From Segetibacter sp. (lineage in GTDB: Bacteria; Bacteroidota; Bacteroidia; Chitinophagales; Chitinophagaceae): 64,000 nucleotides of DNA. The stretch covers positions 35,863 through 99,862 of the forward strand of contig NZ_JAOQAH010000090.1 in assembly GCF_025963695.1 (NCBI RefSeq), read 5' to 3'. The notes below the pieces were generated by a model. The model ran no database searches. It was not told the origin of the DNA and was given only the letters and a program-made list of their open reading frames with translations. Position numbers and translations under genes: made by a program. Numbering within the stretch: the stretch's first letter is position 1; each line of letters opens with the position of its first letter. This document shows, piece by piece, positions 17,715-26,930 of this stretch.

Positions 17715-17743
17715 AAAGCTCCCCATTTATTGTAGGGAGCTTT
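17715..17743 (-). terminator. intrinsic terminator of the TPR operon
   Basis: Perfect 9-bp stem (AAAGCTCCC / GGGAGCTTT) with an 11-nt loop and, on the reverse strand, a run of nine T (AAAAAAAAA on the plus strand from 17709). It starts about 24 nt past the TPR gene stop. Confidence 0.8.
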
Positions 17744-17766
17744 CTAAAAATTATTGTTATAACCAA

Positions 17767-19452
17767 TTATGCCCTTTTCTTCACGGGAGTAGTCGATTTT
17801 TTAGGCGCTGGCGCCGGCTGTTTTTGAGGTCCTGCCATTGCCCTTTTTATTTGCGCTGCCGTAGCCGTTGCATACTGGTTTGTTGGGTCTACAGCTAGTA
17901 TACCTTCCAAATCCTTTAATGCAGCAGGATAGTCTTTTTGAACATTTGCATGCACATAAACGAGGTAACCATAGTTGGAGATAATAGTATTTTTATACTT
18001 CTCCTTATCGGTTTTTTCCATGTATTGGATATACTGCATTACTGCTGGAACGGCACTACCTTTAGTAGTATCTACGTCTGCTGCTATAGCGGCTTTTGCA
18101 CGTCCGGAGTAGCCCTGAGGTTGATCAGGGAATTTCTGAATATATAAAGAACCAACACTGTCAGCAGCGGCATAATTACCTGCTTTTAGGGCTGCATCGG
18201 AAAAGAAATATAAATCTCTTGCACTCAATTCAGGTTTCGCTGCAGCAAGCTTCCGATACCAGTTTAACTGTTCAACATAATTTCCTGCTTTTCCAAGTGA
18301 TTCTGCAATGGTATTAATGTAAGCTATTCTGTTTGCAGGAACTGTGTCAGCATTCATAGCTTTTTCGAGATATGCAGTTGCAGCAGCAGATTGGTCGGGG
18401 AACTTTAATAACAACTTACCGGCAAATTCGTATATAGATGGCTTTACTTTATCAGCAGGCATTGTATTAAGATAAGACTCAATATTTGCTCTCGCTTGTA
18501 AACTGTCTCCCAACCTTTCATAATTAAAAGCATTAATTACCTTTAATCCAGGATAATTTTTACAAGCACCCGCTTCCATAGCTTTAGCTTTATCTAAAGA
18601 CTCCTGGTATTTACCCGCACGAAAAAGATAATCGGCATAAGCAGCATCTGTACTGCAATCTTTATCTGAGTTAGCAATGTATTTTTCAAGATATTCTTTC
18701 GCCTTGTTTACATCCCGGTTTGCATAATAGTCATACAGCTCAAGATATACGGGAGCAAAAGCTGGATCTGCAGTTGCAGCAGTATTATAATAATCTAAAA
18801 ATTTTTCACTATTTCCCTGGCTTTGAAAAATCTTTCCCAACCTGTAGCTAGCCCTTGCATTTTTAGGGTCAACTCTCAAAGCATTACCAAAAGCCTCGTA
18901 AGCATTACCACCCTGGTCAGGTCCAAGTTTTAGATAATTTATTCCAAGGTTTGTATAAATATCGGCGTTGTTAGGATCTAAGGCAGCAGCTCTTTTAAGT
19001 ACATCAATAGCATACGCAGGATCACCCGCGTTAGCAGGACCGTCTGCATTAGCACGTCCAATAGCATTTAAAATAGTTGGATTTTCTTTTTTCTTTGCAA
19101 TGCTTGCTGTAATAGCTGCATCGAACCTTTGACGTGCCGCATCTTTTTTACCTTCCAGCACCTCTACATGTCCCATTCCAACCCATACTAACGGGTCATT
19201 TACCCCGCTATTAAGCGCATTCTGATAAACCTGTTTAGCACTGCCGATACTATCCATGTTTAGATATGTTTGGCCCAGCCAGTATATTGCTTCTGCGTTT
19301 TTAGGATTAGTGGCTATTAATTTATCTAAAGTTTGTTTAGCCGAGGTTGTACGTCCATAGTATAAACTCTTTCTTGCGTCATCAACAGTTTGTGCCAGTA
19401 ATAATTTACCTGATAACAAAACTGCTAATAACAAGGTCGTAAGTTTCTTCAT
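17767..19452 (-). CDS. exported tetratricopeptide-repeat protein
   Basis: 561 residues with a signal peptide (MKKLTTLLLAVLLSGKLLLAQ) and many TPR helices: 'AEAIYWLGQTYLNMDSIGSAKQVYQNAL', 'DPLVWVGMGHVEVLEGKKDAARQRFDAAI', 'ADIYTNLGINYLKLG', 'ARASYRLGKIFQSQGNSEKFLDYYNTAA'. The C-terminus is a proline- and lysine-rich low-complexity tail (QKQPAPAPKKSTTPVKKRA). Probably a periplasmic scaffold. It follows the PstS-like gene by 39 nt on the same strand and is last in that operon. Confidence 0.82.
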   Translation of the reverse strand: MKKLTTLLLAVLLSGKLLLAQTVDDARKSLYYGRTTSAKQTLDKLIATNPKNAEAIYWLGQTYLNMDSIGSAKQVYQNALNSGVNDPLVWVGMGHVEVLEGKKDAARQRFDAAITASIAKKKENPTILNAIGRANADGPANAGDPAYAIDVLKRAAALDPNNADIYTNLGINYLKLGPDQGGNAYEAFGNALRVDPKNARASYRLGKIFQSQGNSEKFLDYYNTAATADPAFAPVYLELYDYYANRDVNKAKEYLEKYIANSDKDCSTDAAYADYLFRAGKYQESLDKAKAMEAGACKNYPGLKVINAFNYERLGDSLQARANIESYLNTMPADKVKPSIYEFAGKLLLKFPDQSAAATAYLEKAMNADTVPANRIAYINTIAESLGKAGNYVEQLNWYRKLAAAKPELSARDLYFFSDAALKAGNYAAADSVGSLYIQKFPDQPQGYSGRAKAAIAADVDTTKGSAVPAVMQYIQYMEKTDKEKYKNTIISNYGYLVYVHANVQKDYPAALKDLEGILAVDPTNQYATATAAQIKRAMAGPQKQPAPAPKKSTTPVKKRA

Positions 19453-19491
19453 GTTTCTTTGTTTTTTGGTGTTGTTTATTATTTACTTTTT

Positions 19492-20391
19492 TTAGATTAT
19501 TCTTCTCCGCGCAAAATTTATTCTGGTGGGCACCAGCAGAGCTCGTCTAAAAATTAATTGCCCCCTTTCTGTACTGAGAAAATCGACGAATCTTGAGCCG
19601 AGACCGGGGTAATTTTCCTTGAGCACATAGTACAATCCTCGTACCAAAGGGTATTGGTTAAATGTTATAGTTTGTTGCGATGGCCGTGCGAAAGTACCCT
19701 CCTCACAGTTTTTACACTCAATTAAAGCCATTTTTAGTTTACCGATTGCTTCTTCCTGCTGCTTACTCTGGGGATTAGTTATCCAGCTAATACCTACGAA
19801 ACCAATAGCTGACGGGGTAGTTGAGATATAATCAATCAGATCCTCGCTATTTTTCGCCCCTGTAATATTTTTTCCAAAAGCAGCACCAGCCAAAAGAGAG
19901 TCTTTTAAATATCTTACCGTGCTGGTTGCAGTGTTCCCATCGATAGCAACTTTTAACTTAGTATTTCCTTTTCCACCCAACAAGTCTTTCAACTCATTCA
20001 TCGTAAAAGAACTATCGGCACTTTGTGCGTTTACCACTACAGCAACAGCATCTTTTGCCAACTGTCCAAATTCTGGTTTAAACCCAACCTTAGCTTTATA
20101 GAACTTGGTCTCCTCCCTGTTCAGCTCCCTAGAAATAATGACAATTTTAGTACTATCCTTTTCAAGGTCTCTTAAACATTCCGCCTCCGGCTTGTATTCT
20201 ATTACAACTTTAGTATCAGGATATGCCGATCTAAAAACTTTTACCTCTTCTTCAATAACTGGTTGAAAGCTTTCATCAACACTTATTCTTAAGGTAGAAT
20301 TATTTTTATTTTGCTCTCGACTATCATTTTCAGGTTGACTGTTGCATGCTGCAAGCAATAACGCTACGAATAAAAACCTCCAATGCTTCAT
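19492..20391 (-). CDS. PstS-like substrate-binding lipoprotein
   Basis: From the ATG at 20391 the product begins MKHWRFLFVALLLAAC, a lipoprotein signal peptide with lipobox LAAC (Cys16). The body has a type-2 periplasmic binding fold: 'LRISVDESFQPVIEEEVKVFRSAYPDTKVVIEYKPEAECLRDLEKDSTKIVIISRELN', a 'KDAVAVVVN' strand, 'TSTVRYLKDSLL' and 'IGFVGISWITN'. This resembles phosphate-binding PstS proteins, but no pst permease or ATPase genes are near, so phosphate transport is not supported. The longer open frame up to 20568 overlaps the upstream gene and lacks a signal peptide, so I rejected that start. Second gene of a three-gene operon. Confidence 0.78.
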   Translation of the reverse strand: MKHWRFLFVALLLAACNSQPENDSREQNKNNSTLRISVDESFQPVIEEEVKVFRSAYPDTKVVIEYKPEAECLRDLEKDSTKIVIISRELNREETKFYKAKVGFKPEFGQLAKDAVAVVVNAQSADSSFTMNELKDLLGGKGNTKLKVAIDGNTATSTVRYLKDSLLAGAAFGKNITGAKNSEDLIDYISTTPSAIGFVGISWITNPQSKQQEEAIGKLKMALIECKNCEEGTFARPSQQTITFNQYPLVRGLYYVLKENYPGLGSRFVDFLSTERGQLIFRRALLVPTRINFARRRII

Positions 20392-20392
20392 A

Positions 20393-20626
20393 TTAATAAT
20401 AGTCTTTCTTAACGCCACGATAAATTCTCCAGGCACCATACAAGGCACAAATCCCTCCGAACATGTACCTGAAAGTGAGATCAAAATTCTCCATTTCAAA
20501 GCCAAATTTTTCAGCAAAGAACAAGAAAGTAGCGGCTGCAAGATATAGAATACCCATTGTATAATCAAGCACTGAACGCATTACTGAATAGCTCTTAACT
20601 CTCTTCTCTCTTAATTGATTTTCCAT
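20393..20626 (-). CDS. small two-helix membrane protein
   Basis: From the ATG at 20626 the product is 77 residues with two hydrophobic segments ('YTMGILYLAAATFLFF' and 'FRYMFGGICALYGAWRIYRG') and basic ends. An in-frame ATG at 20707 would add 27 polar residues. Its stop is one base before the start of the PstS-like gene, so the two are surely cotranscribed. No family is recognised. From memory this trio often accompanies ExbB/ExbD/TonB genes in relatives; none are present here. Confidence 0.6.
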   Translation of the reverse strand: MENQLREKRVKSYSVMRSVLDYTMGILYLAAATFLFFAEKFGFEMENFDLTFRYMFGGICALYGAWRIYRGVKKDYY

Positions 20627-20948
20627 GTCACCTTGTTTTAAATGCCTCGCAATATTAATATTTTTAACTTGAAATTTTTCCGATACATCATTCACGCCAC
20701 CAGCCATATCAGAAGCTCATGCAGAGTTACCAGACCGGTGTTGTTTTAACATAATTCCTTTTTTCATTATAAAATACCTGTAATTTTCGCCCACTCATTT
20801 CTTCCCGGTTTTGTTCAATTACCGCGCCATTTTATGCTAATAACTATCCAACAAACGGGTGTTAACCGGTAGTAAAGATGACAGATGCAATTCTGTTGTA
20901 AATCCATAATTATTTCAAAAAAGTCTCGTGCTATTCGTACAAATAATA

Positions 20949-20977
20949 TTTGTCACTTCAACTAAATTCTATTTTCA
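20949..20977 (+). promoter_or_regulatory. candidate promoter of the molybdopterin dehydrogenase operon
   Basis: TTTG at 20949-20952 and TATTTTCA at 20970-20977, 17 nt apart, 35 nt before the ATG at 21012. The -7 box differs from TAnnTTTG at the last two bases. The rest of the 20708-21011 gap is AT-rich and shows nothing else. Confidence 0.35.
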
Positions 20978-21011
20978 TTACTTTTATATATAATTCATAA
21001 TTAATAAAATC

Positions 21012-21470
21012 ATGGCCATATTTAAGCTTCATATCAACGGCACGGAGCACCAGGTAGACGTTGCAGAAGACACTCCTTTGTTATGGGTACTAAGAGACCA
21101 CCTGGGACTGGTAGGTACTAAGTATGGATGCGGAATAGCACAATGTGGTGCCTGCACGGTACATTTTAATGGTGTAGCTACCAGGTCTTGTGTGTTACCT
21201 GTATCATCTGTAGGGTCCACAAAGGTTACCACAATAGAAGGGTTGTCACCATCAGGAGATCATCCATTACAGTCAGCATGGAACGAAGTGGATGTTCCCC
21301 AGTGTGGCTATTGCCAGGCGGGACAAATTATGACTGCCGCTGCACTCTTAAAACAGACACCGCACCCAACAACGGAAGAAATAGAAGGAGCTATGAATGG
21401 CAATATATGCCGTTGTGGAGCTTACCACCGCATTCGTGAAGCAGTTAAATTAGCAAGTACAAAAATTTAA
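21012..21470 (+). CDS. iorA: (2Fe-2S) subunit of a xanthine-oxidase-family dehydrogenase (IorA type)
   Basis: 152 residues. The N-terminal plant-type [2Fe-2S] ligands are Cys40, Cys45, Cys48 and Cys60 ('YGCGIAQCGACTVHFNG'), and the helical domain cluster ligands are Cys98, Cys101, Cys133 and Cys135 ('QCGYCQAGQ', 'NICRCGAYHRI'). The subunit passes electrons from the molybdopterin site. The size and the partner order (small subunit then large catalytic subunit, no FAD subunit) fit isoquinoline 1-oxidoreductase-like enzymes. Two bases separate its stop from the start of the large subunit. The real substrate is unknown. Confidence 0.9.
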   Translation: MAIFKLHINGTEHQVDVAEDTPLLWVLRDHLGLVGTKYGCGIAQCGACTVHFNGVATRSCVLPVSSVGSTKVTTIEGLSPSGDHPLQSAWNEVDVPQCGYCQAGQIMTAAALLKQTPHPTTEEIEGAMNGNICRCGAYHRIREAVKLASTKI

Positions 21471-21472
21471 TT

Positions 21473-23689
21473 ATGTCAACTATAAATAAAAATAGCCGGC
21501 GGGAATTTTTAAAATTAACAGGACTTACCGGTGGCGGCTTAATGCTCGGATTTAGCTGGTTTAGTGCACAAGCTGAAACTCCCGTAATGGTGAATGAAGC
21601 AGGCCTGGCAGCAGGCAACGTGGGATTCAACAGCTATCTTTCCATAGCGACGGACGGCACTATTACCATCCTTTCCCCCAATCCTGAATTGGGACAGAAT
21701 ATTATGACTTCCTTTCCAATGATTGTAGCGGAAGAGCTGGATGCAGATTGGACTAAGGTAAAAGTATTGCAAGCTCCGTTAGACACCAAGAATTTTGATC
21801 GACAGGTGACAGGAGGAAGCGGTGCAGTGCCACACTCGTGGAAGTTGCTGAGGAATGCCGGCGCTACTGCAAGAAACATGCTTATGCAGGCAGCAGCTGC
21901 GAAATGGAGTGTACCTATAGAAGAATGTACGGCTATAAACGGATTTGTAATACATTCTAAAACTGGAAACAAGTTAGGCTATGGAGAACTTGCAGAAGAT
22001 GCTTCAAAGCTTCCTGTACCAAAAGAAGTTACATTAAAAGACAGGAAAGATTTTAAACTAATCGGTAAGGAAATAAAAAATGTTGCAAATAAGGATATTG
22101 TAACCGGCAAGGGAATGTTTGGTTTAGATTTTCATCGTGAGGGCATGCTCTTCGCAATGCTTCAACGTCCACCAGCGTTCGGAACCAAGATTAAGTCGGT
22201 AGATGATGCTGCTGCGAAGGCGATGCCGGGAATAGTAAATGTGGTTACATTTAAAAACAATGTGGCTGTGGTTGGTAAATCAACCTGGGAAGTAATGAAG
22301 GCAAGAAAAGTGTTGAAAATAGAATATGAGAAAGATGGCAATATTGAGAGTACCGTTGATCATGATAAGTTGTTTAAATCACTATTAGACACCGGAAAGG
22401 TAACTGTACGTAGAACAGATGGTGACACTGATACGGCTTTTAAAAATGCAGCAAAAGTTATTAGGAGCGAGTATCAATGCCCATTTTTGTCGCACACTCC
22501 AATGGAACCCATGAACTTTTTTGCCGACGTTCGGGCTGATGGAGTGGAACTTGTTGGTCCTACACAAACGCCGGGCAGTGCGCGCCAGGCCACATCAAAA
22601 TTATTAGGTATACCTGAAGATAAAATTACTGTAAACATAACCCGCCTGGGTGGAGGTTTTGGAAGACGGCTAAAAACTGACTTTGCTACCGAGGCAGCCG
22701 AATTATCCAGTCTAATAAAAGCTCCCGTAAAAGTAATATGGACACGGGAAGACGATATGATGGGTGGCAGTTACCGACCAGCAGTTCGATATCGTTTTGA
22801 AGCTGCGTTAGACGCTGCAGGAAATCTGACAGGATACAAACTGAGAGGTGTTGGCATTAACTCAGGTAACCCTACAAGAGAGGACAACTTTCCCTCAGGA
22901 GCAGTTGACAATTTACTGATAGATACAGTTGAGCACGTTTCGCCAATTACAACCGGCGCATGGCGGGCACCAATCACTAACTTCTTAGCATTTGCAGAAC
23001 AAGCTTTTATCGACGAGGTAGCTCATGCTGCCGGTAAAGACCCTGTAAAATTCAGACTGGACCTTTTGCAAAAAGCAAAAGAAAAACCAGTTGGTGCTGT
23101 AAAATATGATATTGACAGAATGATTGGAGTGACAAAATTGGTGGCCGAAAAAGCAGGATGGGGAACAAAAAAAGGAGTGTCACAAGGATTTAGTGTTTAC
23201 TTCTCTCATCGCTCTTATGTTGCACAGGTTGGTGAAGTAGTTATGAAAGCAGGTAAACCTGTAGTTAAGAAAATTTACGCTGCTTCAGACTGCGGTGAGG
23301 TGGTTAACCTTAGTGGTGCCCGCCAACAGGTAATGGGAGGCATAGTAGATGGAATGGGACATGCGATGTATAGTAAGCTTTCATTTAAAGAAGGTGCGGT
23401 AGTGCAAAAGAATTTTGACACTTACAAGCTGATAAGAATGAAGGAAATTCCTGAAGTCGAAGTGCATTTTGTTGACAACGGCATAGAGCCTACCGGGTTA
23501 GGCGAACCAGCACTTCCTCCAACGGGTGGAGCAATAGCGAATGCTATTTTTGCTGCAACCGGTAAACGAGTAAAAAATCAGCCATTTACTGAAGAAGATG
23601 TTTTTAAAACAACTGTAAGCCCTGGCATTAAAACAAAAACAAATACCAAACTTCCTAAAAGTAGTTTCCAAAAAACAAAAAAGGCCTAA
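21473..23689 (+). CDS. iorB: molybdopterin-binding catalytic subunit, xanthine dehydrogenase family (IorB type)
   Basis: 738 residues. The N-terminus carries a twin-arginine-like signal (NSRREFLKLTGLTGGGLMLGF), so the folded cofactor-loaded dimer is likely sent to the periplasm. Duplicated molybdopterin-binding regions are seen ('GGFGRRLKTDFATEAAELS', 'GAWRAPITNFLAFAEQAFIDEVA'), and the catalytic Glu is in 'TGLGEPALPPTGGAIANAIF'. With no flavin subunit, electrons would go to a cytochrome or another periplasmic acceptor. The di-haem cytochrome c at 27.1 kb is a possible partner but is not in the operon. The operon ends at a strong terminator at 23732-23767. Family assignment is sure; substrate (aldehyde or N-heterocycle) is not. 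Confidence 0.9.
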   Translation: MSTINKNSRREFLKLTGLTGGGLMLGFSWFSAQAETPVMVNEAGLAAGNVGFNSYLSIATDGTITILSPNPELGQNIMTSFPMIVAEELDADWTKVKVLQAPLDTKNFDRQVTGGSGAVPHSWKLLRNAGATARNMLMQAAAAKWSVPIEECTAINGFVIHSKTGNKLGYGELAEDASKLPVPKEVTLKDRKDFKLIGKEIKNVANKDIVTGKGMFGLDFHREGMLFAMLQRPPAFGTKIKSVDDAAAKAMPGIVNVVTFKNNVAVVGKSTWEVMKARKVLKIEYEKDGNIESTVDHDKLFKSLLDTGKVTVRRTDGDTDTAFKNAAKVIRSEYQCPFLSHTPMEPMNFFADVRADGVELVGPTQTPGSARQATSKLLGIPEDKITVNITRLGGGFGRRLKTDFATEAAELSSLIKAPVKVIWTREDDMMGGSYRPAVRYRFEAALDAAGNLTGYKLRGVGINSGNPTREDNFPSGAVDNLLIDTVEHVSPITTGAWRAPITNFLAFAEQAFIDEVAHAAGKDPVKFRLDLLQKAKEKPVGAVKYDIDRMIGVTKLVAEKAGWGTKKGVSQGFSVYFSHRSYVAQVGEVVMKAGKPVVKKIYAASDCGEVVNLSGARQQVMGGIVDGMGHAMYSKLSFKEGAVVQKNFDTYKLIRMKEIPEVEVHFVDNGIEPTGLGEPALPPTGGAIANAIFAATGKRVKNQPFTEEDVFKTTVSPGIKTKTNTKLPKSSFQKTKKA

Positions 23690-23731
23690 GGATTTCTTTG
23701 AAGCTTTTACGAAGCAAAACATTAATAAAAT

Positions 23732-23767
23732 AAAAAACCGGGACAATATTTTTTGTCCCGGTTTTTT
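23732..23767 (+). terminator. strong intrinsic terminator after iorB
   Basis: Perfect 13-bp stem (AAAAAACCGGGAC and its complement) with a 10-nt loop, T-run on both strands. It lies 43 nt past the iorB stop and could also act on transcripts from the opposite strand. Confidence 0.88.
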
Positions 23768-23903
23768 ATTTTATACGGATCGCCCCTTGCCCTATTATCT
23801 GAAGGCTTCGTAAACCCAGCCTCGCCTGTGCAGAATTTTTCAGCAAGAAGGTTCGCGGAAAATATAATGGGAATAAGCATGAATGACGATTGCAGTTTTA
23901 TCA

Positions 23904-23927
23904 GTACAAGTGTGCGACGCAACGATG
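23904..23927 (+). repeat. short interspersed repeat, copy 6 (full CpG-rich core)
   Basis: The clearest CpG-rich copy: GTACAAGTG, then TGCGACGC, then AACGATG. It lies in the gap between the iorB terminator and the end of the convergent hydrolase gene. Confidence 0.7.
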
Positions 23928-23995
23928 ACCATAAAAATACTAAAGCTGGTAACATAAAAATCTCAATGAAACATTGGCGTAGAAAGCGACCATCC

Positions 23996-24793
23996 TTAGT
24001 CTAGAAACCATTTGATTGCACTAGCGGAAATGTTATTTGGAATTTGATGCTTACCGTTAAACTCCAGGTAGTTGACGTCGTACCCAAGCCTCTGCAATTG
24101 AGGAACAATCCTGCGGCTGCAAGGAGTTATTGGAAGTACTTCATCTTTCACCCCGTGTGAAATAAAAACGTGAGGCTTGCCGTTGTTCTCAGCTGTAAAA
24201 TAAAAGCCGGGAGAAAAAGCGATAAGGTGTGTAAACAGGTCTCCGTTGCCTAAGCCAAGACTGAGTGCATAAGAAGCACCATCGGAAAAACCACCCAGCG
24301 AAATATGGGAAGTATCAATATTATACCTGTTTAACACATAAGTGAGGGCCTGGTCGATAAAAATGACATCCGCATCAAAAGAGTCTTTGACTATAATATC
24401 CCACGTAGCCCCGCGGGAAGCGGGAGCTAGCAGGATTATGTTCTTTTCATCGGCATAGTGCCTAATTAAATTTAACCCGTGCTCCGCTTGTCCACCTGCT
24501 CCGTGTAACATAACTGCAAGGGCAGCAGGCTTGTTTTTATTGTAGTCTTTTGGCACATATAGTAGTCCATCTCTTCCACGCTCTGCCAGGTTAAGCGGTT
24601 GAACTCCTGTTTTGAAATCAGCAGTAAAAGGTGAAGTGGCTGGCTTTGCAGTAAGACGACCTTTATTAAATACGTTTCTGGCAGTCATCATTTTTAATTT
24701 TTCTTCGCTGCAGTTATTGTCAATAATAGTAATAGAAAGCAAAGTCAGAACGATCAGCGGTAGCTGTGTGTAAAAAAGCGCGTAGTGCGGCAT
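23996..24793 (-). CDS. alpha/beta hydrolase (esterase/depolymerase-like)
   Basis: 265 residues. Oxyanion-hole motif LHGAG at 96-100 and nucleophile elbow GFSDG with Ser170. Asp in 'GVKDEVLP' and His in 'NGKHQIPN' fit as the rest of the triad. The layout resembles dienelactone hydrolase/phospholipase and PHB depolymerase-like esterases. The N-terminal 25 residues are hydrophobic, so the protein is probably membrane-anchored or exported, without a clear cleavage site. It follows the erythromycin-esterase-family gene by 31 nt on the same strand, so the two likely form an operon. Confidence 0.82.
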   Translation of the reverse strand: MPHYALFYTQLPLIVLTLLSITIIDNNCSEEKLKMMTARNVFNKGRLTAKPATSPFTADFKTGVQPLNLAERGRDGLLYVPKDYNKNKPAALAVMLHGAGGQAEHGLNLIRHYADEKNIILLAPASRGATWDIIVKDSFDADVIFIDQALTYVLNRYNIDTSHISLGGFSDGASYALSLGLGNGDLFTHLIAFSPGFYFTAENNGKPHVFISHGVKDEVLPITPCSRRIVPQLQRLGYDVNYLEFNGKHQIPNNISASAIKWFLD

Positions 24794-24824
24794 AAGTGTG
24801 TTTGTATATGAACTCAGACAAAAA

Positions 24825-26189
24825 TTAAAATCCGGAAGGGTAAGTATCCGGCGGCTCGTTGGCAGGCTGAATTGGTATGGGATGTAATGCTGAAGTCTGA
24901 TCTATAAAAACAAAGGCATCATACCTTTTCGGAATGATAGAAGGTACATAATTACCCCGTTCGTTATTGGGATTATAAACCACACCTATTGCCCGGTGAC
25001 CAACTGAATTTTGCAATGACGCATTGTTTTTTATCTCGCTGGATAAAATGATTTTGTTTGCCGGACTAATACTGTGTAAATAACCTTCCCAACTGTCAGC
25101 AGGCGCTGCCGGAACAGGGATTGTTAGCATAGAGCCACCCCAGGTATTTGATGCAATAACAGACCCCTGGTACGATCCAAAGCCTACTGCAAATACATTC
25201 TGCCCGCCAAACTGTTCCCTCACCAGTTGGCCTACGTTTACCGTTCCCTGGGCAGCCATATCAGTATAACGTGCATCACCAATGTGCGTATTATGCTCCC
25301 AAACAATCAACTTTGAGTCGGGCCCCATGAACTGGAGTAAACGACTAATCGTTTCTGTCATATGCCTGTCTCTTATATTCCAAGACTCTTCATAACTCGT
25401 TACCGATGTTCTATAGTAGTTCTCAGCATTTTTTACTACTAATGCATTTTGCTGCATTACAAACTGTGGTTCGCTGGTAGCAGTTGCATTACCTGTTTTT
25501 GCAAGAATTAAGTTCCAAAGATTGGTAGCTTGAGAACGGCAGTTAGCAGATGCATTCGCTACAGCATAACCGTACTGCTGGGCATCGGCGCTAAATGGAG
25601 AAAAACATTGCCGCACCTGTTGCGACGCCTGTATTATTCCCGCGTCTGATGGTGGTAAATAAGGCATCAATTCCTGGGACGATTCCCACAAACAATATAC
25701 ATCCAGACCATAAAAGCCAACCTTTTCATTAGCAGGTTTTGTTTGGTTAAATCCATTCATCCATGTTACCAGCGAGGCAACCTCATAATTACCCCACATC
25801 CAGGTGGGCCACCTGTTGTATTGCTTTAGCACGTTCACTGCCGCCGTGCTATCCTGCCTGGCACCTTTTATAAAATTGTTAACCCTGTATGAGTCGGCCC
25901 ACTCACCTTCTACTCCGATTGCATCAAACCCTTTTTCCTGCATCAGCCTTTTCGAAAGCTCAGCACGCCAATTGTAATACTCCGCTGTTCCGTGCGAAGC
26001 TTCTCCCAAAAGAACGATGCGTGCGTTGCCTACCTGTTGCAACAACACATCCAGGTCCTGCACACTATTGAGCGGGTGGGTAGGTATGTCACCTGCTGCT
26101 ACAGGGCTGCCGGCATTGTCTTTTTTACATCCTACTGCCAGCATACAAATCATCGCAACCACCCATATTCTTACTGCTACATATTCCAT
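24825..26189 (-). CDS. erythromycin esterase family lipoprotein
   Basis: 454 residues. The lipoprotein signal MEYVAVRIWVVAMICMLAVGC anchors it in the envelope. The body has the family pattern: 'RIVLLGEASHGTAEYYNWRAELSKRLM', 'GFDAIGVEGEWADSYRVNNFI', a helix-rich middle, 'KLIVWEHNTHIGDARY' and 'VFAVGFGSYQGS'. The Glu and His of 'GEASHGT' and the His of 'EHNTHIGD' fit the residues proposed for EreA/EreB-type hydrolases. Most members are not resistance enzymes; the succinoglycan-type and general esterase-like homologues are common. Macrolide hydrolysis is therefore possible but unproven. First gene of a two-gene operon with an alpha/beta hydrolase. Confidence 0.85.
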   Translation of the reverse strand: MEYVAVRIWVVAMICMLAVGCKKDNAGSPVAAGDIPTHPLNSVQDLDVLLQQVGNARIVLLGEASHGTAEYYNWRAELSKRLMQEKGFDAIGVEGEWADSYRVNNFIKGARQDSTAAVNVLKQYNRWPTWMWGNYEVASLVTWMNGFNQTKPANEKVGFYGLDVYCLWESSQELMPYLPPSDAGIIQASQQVRQCFSPFSADAQQYGYAVANASANCRSQATNLWNLILAKTGNATATSEPQFVMQQNALVVKNAENYYRTSVTSYEESWNIRDRHMTETISRLLQFMGPDSKLIVWEHNTHIGDARYTDMAAQGTVNVGQLVREQFGGQNVFAVGFGSYQGSVIASNTWGGSMLTIPVPAAPADSWEGYLHSISPANKIILSSEIKNNASLQNSVGHRAIGVVYNPNNERGNYVPSIIPKRYDAFVFIDQTSALHPIPIQPANEPPDTYPSGF

Positions 26190-26416
26190 GTCATCAAAAT
26201 TTAAAGTAAACTATTTTTTAATATGTGACACAAATAAGACGCCATTCAGCTACCAATAACAAAATAGGGATTGAGAGGGGATGGGGCTTTAATGGTAGCG
26301 CGAAAAGAGGTGAAAAAAATCAACAACAACAGGCCATCAGCGCCTGCTTTTGCAGCAAAAATGCAAAAAATTATAAAGATTAATCTACTTGCAAAGGCCG
26401 TGTCAGACAAAAAAAA

Positions 26417-26434
26417 AGCAGCCTCGGGGGCTGC
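26417..26434 (-). terminator. intrinsic terminator of the 94-residue gene
   Basis: GCAGCC stem with TCGGG loop and GGCTGC, followed on the reverse strand by nine T. It lies 26 nt past the stop of the coiled-coil gene. Confidence 0.75.
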
Positions 26435-26459
26435 ACTAATTTTATCAAACAAACAAAAG

Positions 26460-26744
26460 CTATTCTACAATAACCTGTTTGCTGCCTACCCTGGAAACTG
26501 TAAGCTTTCGTTTAGTATTAGGAGATGCAGGTGACACCTGTTTCATTTGCTTTTTTAAAATTTCATTCTCTTTTTTTAGAGACTCCATATCTTTCTCAAG
26601 TTTATTAAGCCTTGTGTCAGAAGAAGCAATATTGTTTAAAACCGGTGTAGTGTCTGCGACGGATGTAACCTTATCAGAAGCACTTTGAGCATTTGAAACA
26701 TGGCAATAAACAGCTAACATTCCTAGTAATAATAACTTTCTCAT
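26460..26744 (-). CDS. small secreted coiled-coil protein
   Basis: 94 residues: signal peptide MRKLLLLGMLAVYCHVSNAQ, a polar linker, then a coiled coil at about 46-67 ('RLNKLEKDMESLKKENEILKKQMK') with regular heptads, and a basic C-terminus. No family is recognised. Its own terminator supports a real transcript. A periplasmic oligomer is inferred. Confidence 0.6.
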   Translation of the reverse strand: MRKLLLLGMLAVYCHVSNAQSASDKVTSVADTTPVLNNIASSDTRLNKLEKDMESLKKENEILKKQMKQVSPASPNTKRKLTVSRVGSKQVIVE

Positions 26745-26914
26745 GGTATTAATTTTTGCTCTTTTCTATAATTAAAATGTGTATGCAAAGATACAACAGG
26801 ATGCAAAGAACAGGCACAACAAGCGCCCGAAAAGCACGTTAAATTAATTGCCTGCGAAGCAATTTTAAAGCCTTTATAGATATATTTTAATACCAACTAT
26901 TTATCGCTCTTAAA

Positions 26915-26930
26915 CATCGTTGCGTCGCAA
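26915..26930 (-). repeat. short interspersed repeat, half copy; 26745-27080 gap
   Basis: CATCGTTGCGTCGCAA matches the right half of the CpG-rich core in reverse orientation; the TTGTAC half is missing. The rest of the 336-nt gap, between divergent genes, is AT-rich and presumably holds both promoters. Confidence 0.5.

Noticed and set aside
19492..20391. Phosphate ABC transporter
   Set aside because: No permease, ATPase or phoU genes are present; only the binding-protein fold is supported.
20392..20568. N-terminal extension of the PstS-like gene
   Set aside because: It overlaps the upstream membrane-protein gene and would hide the clear lipoprotein signal peptide.
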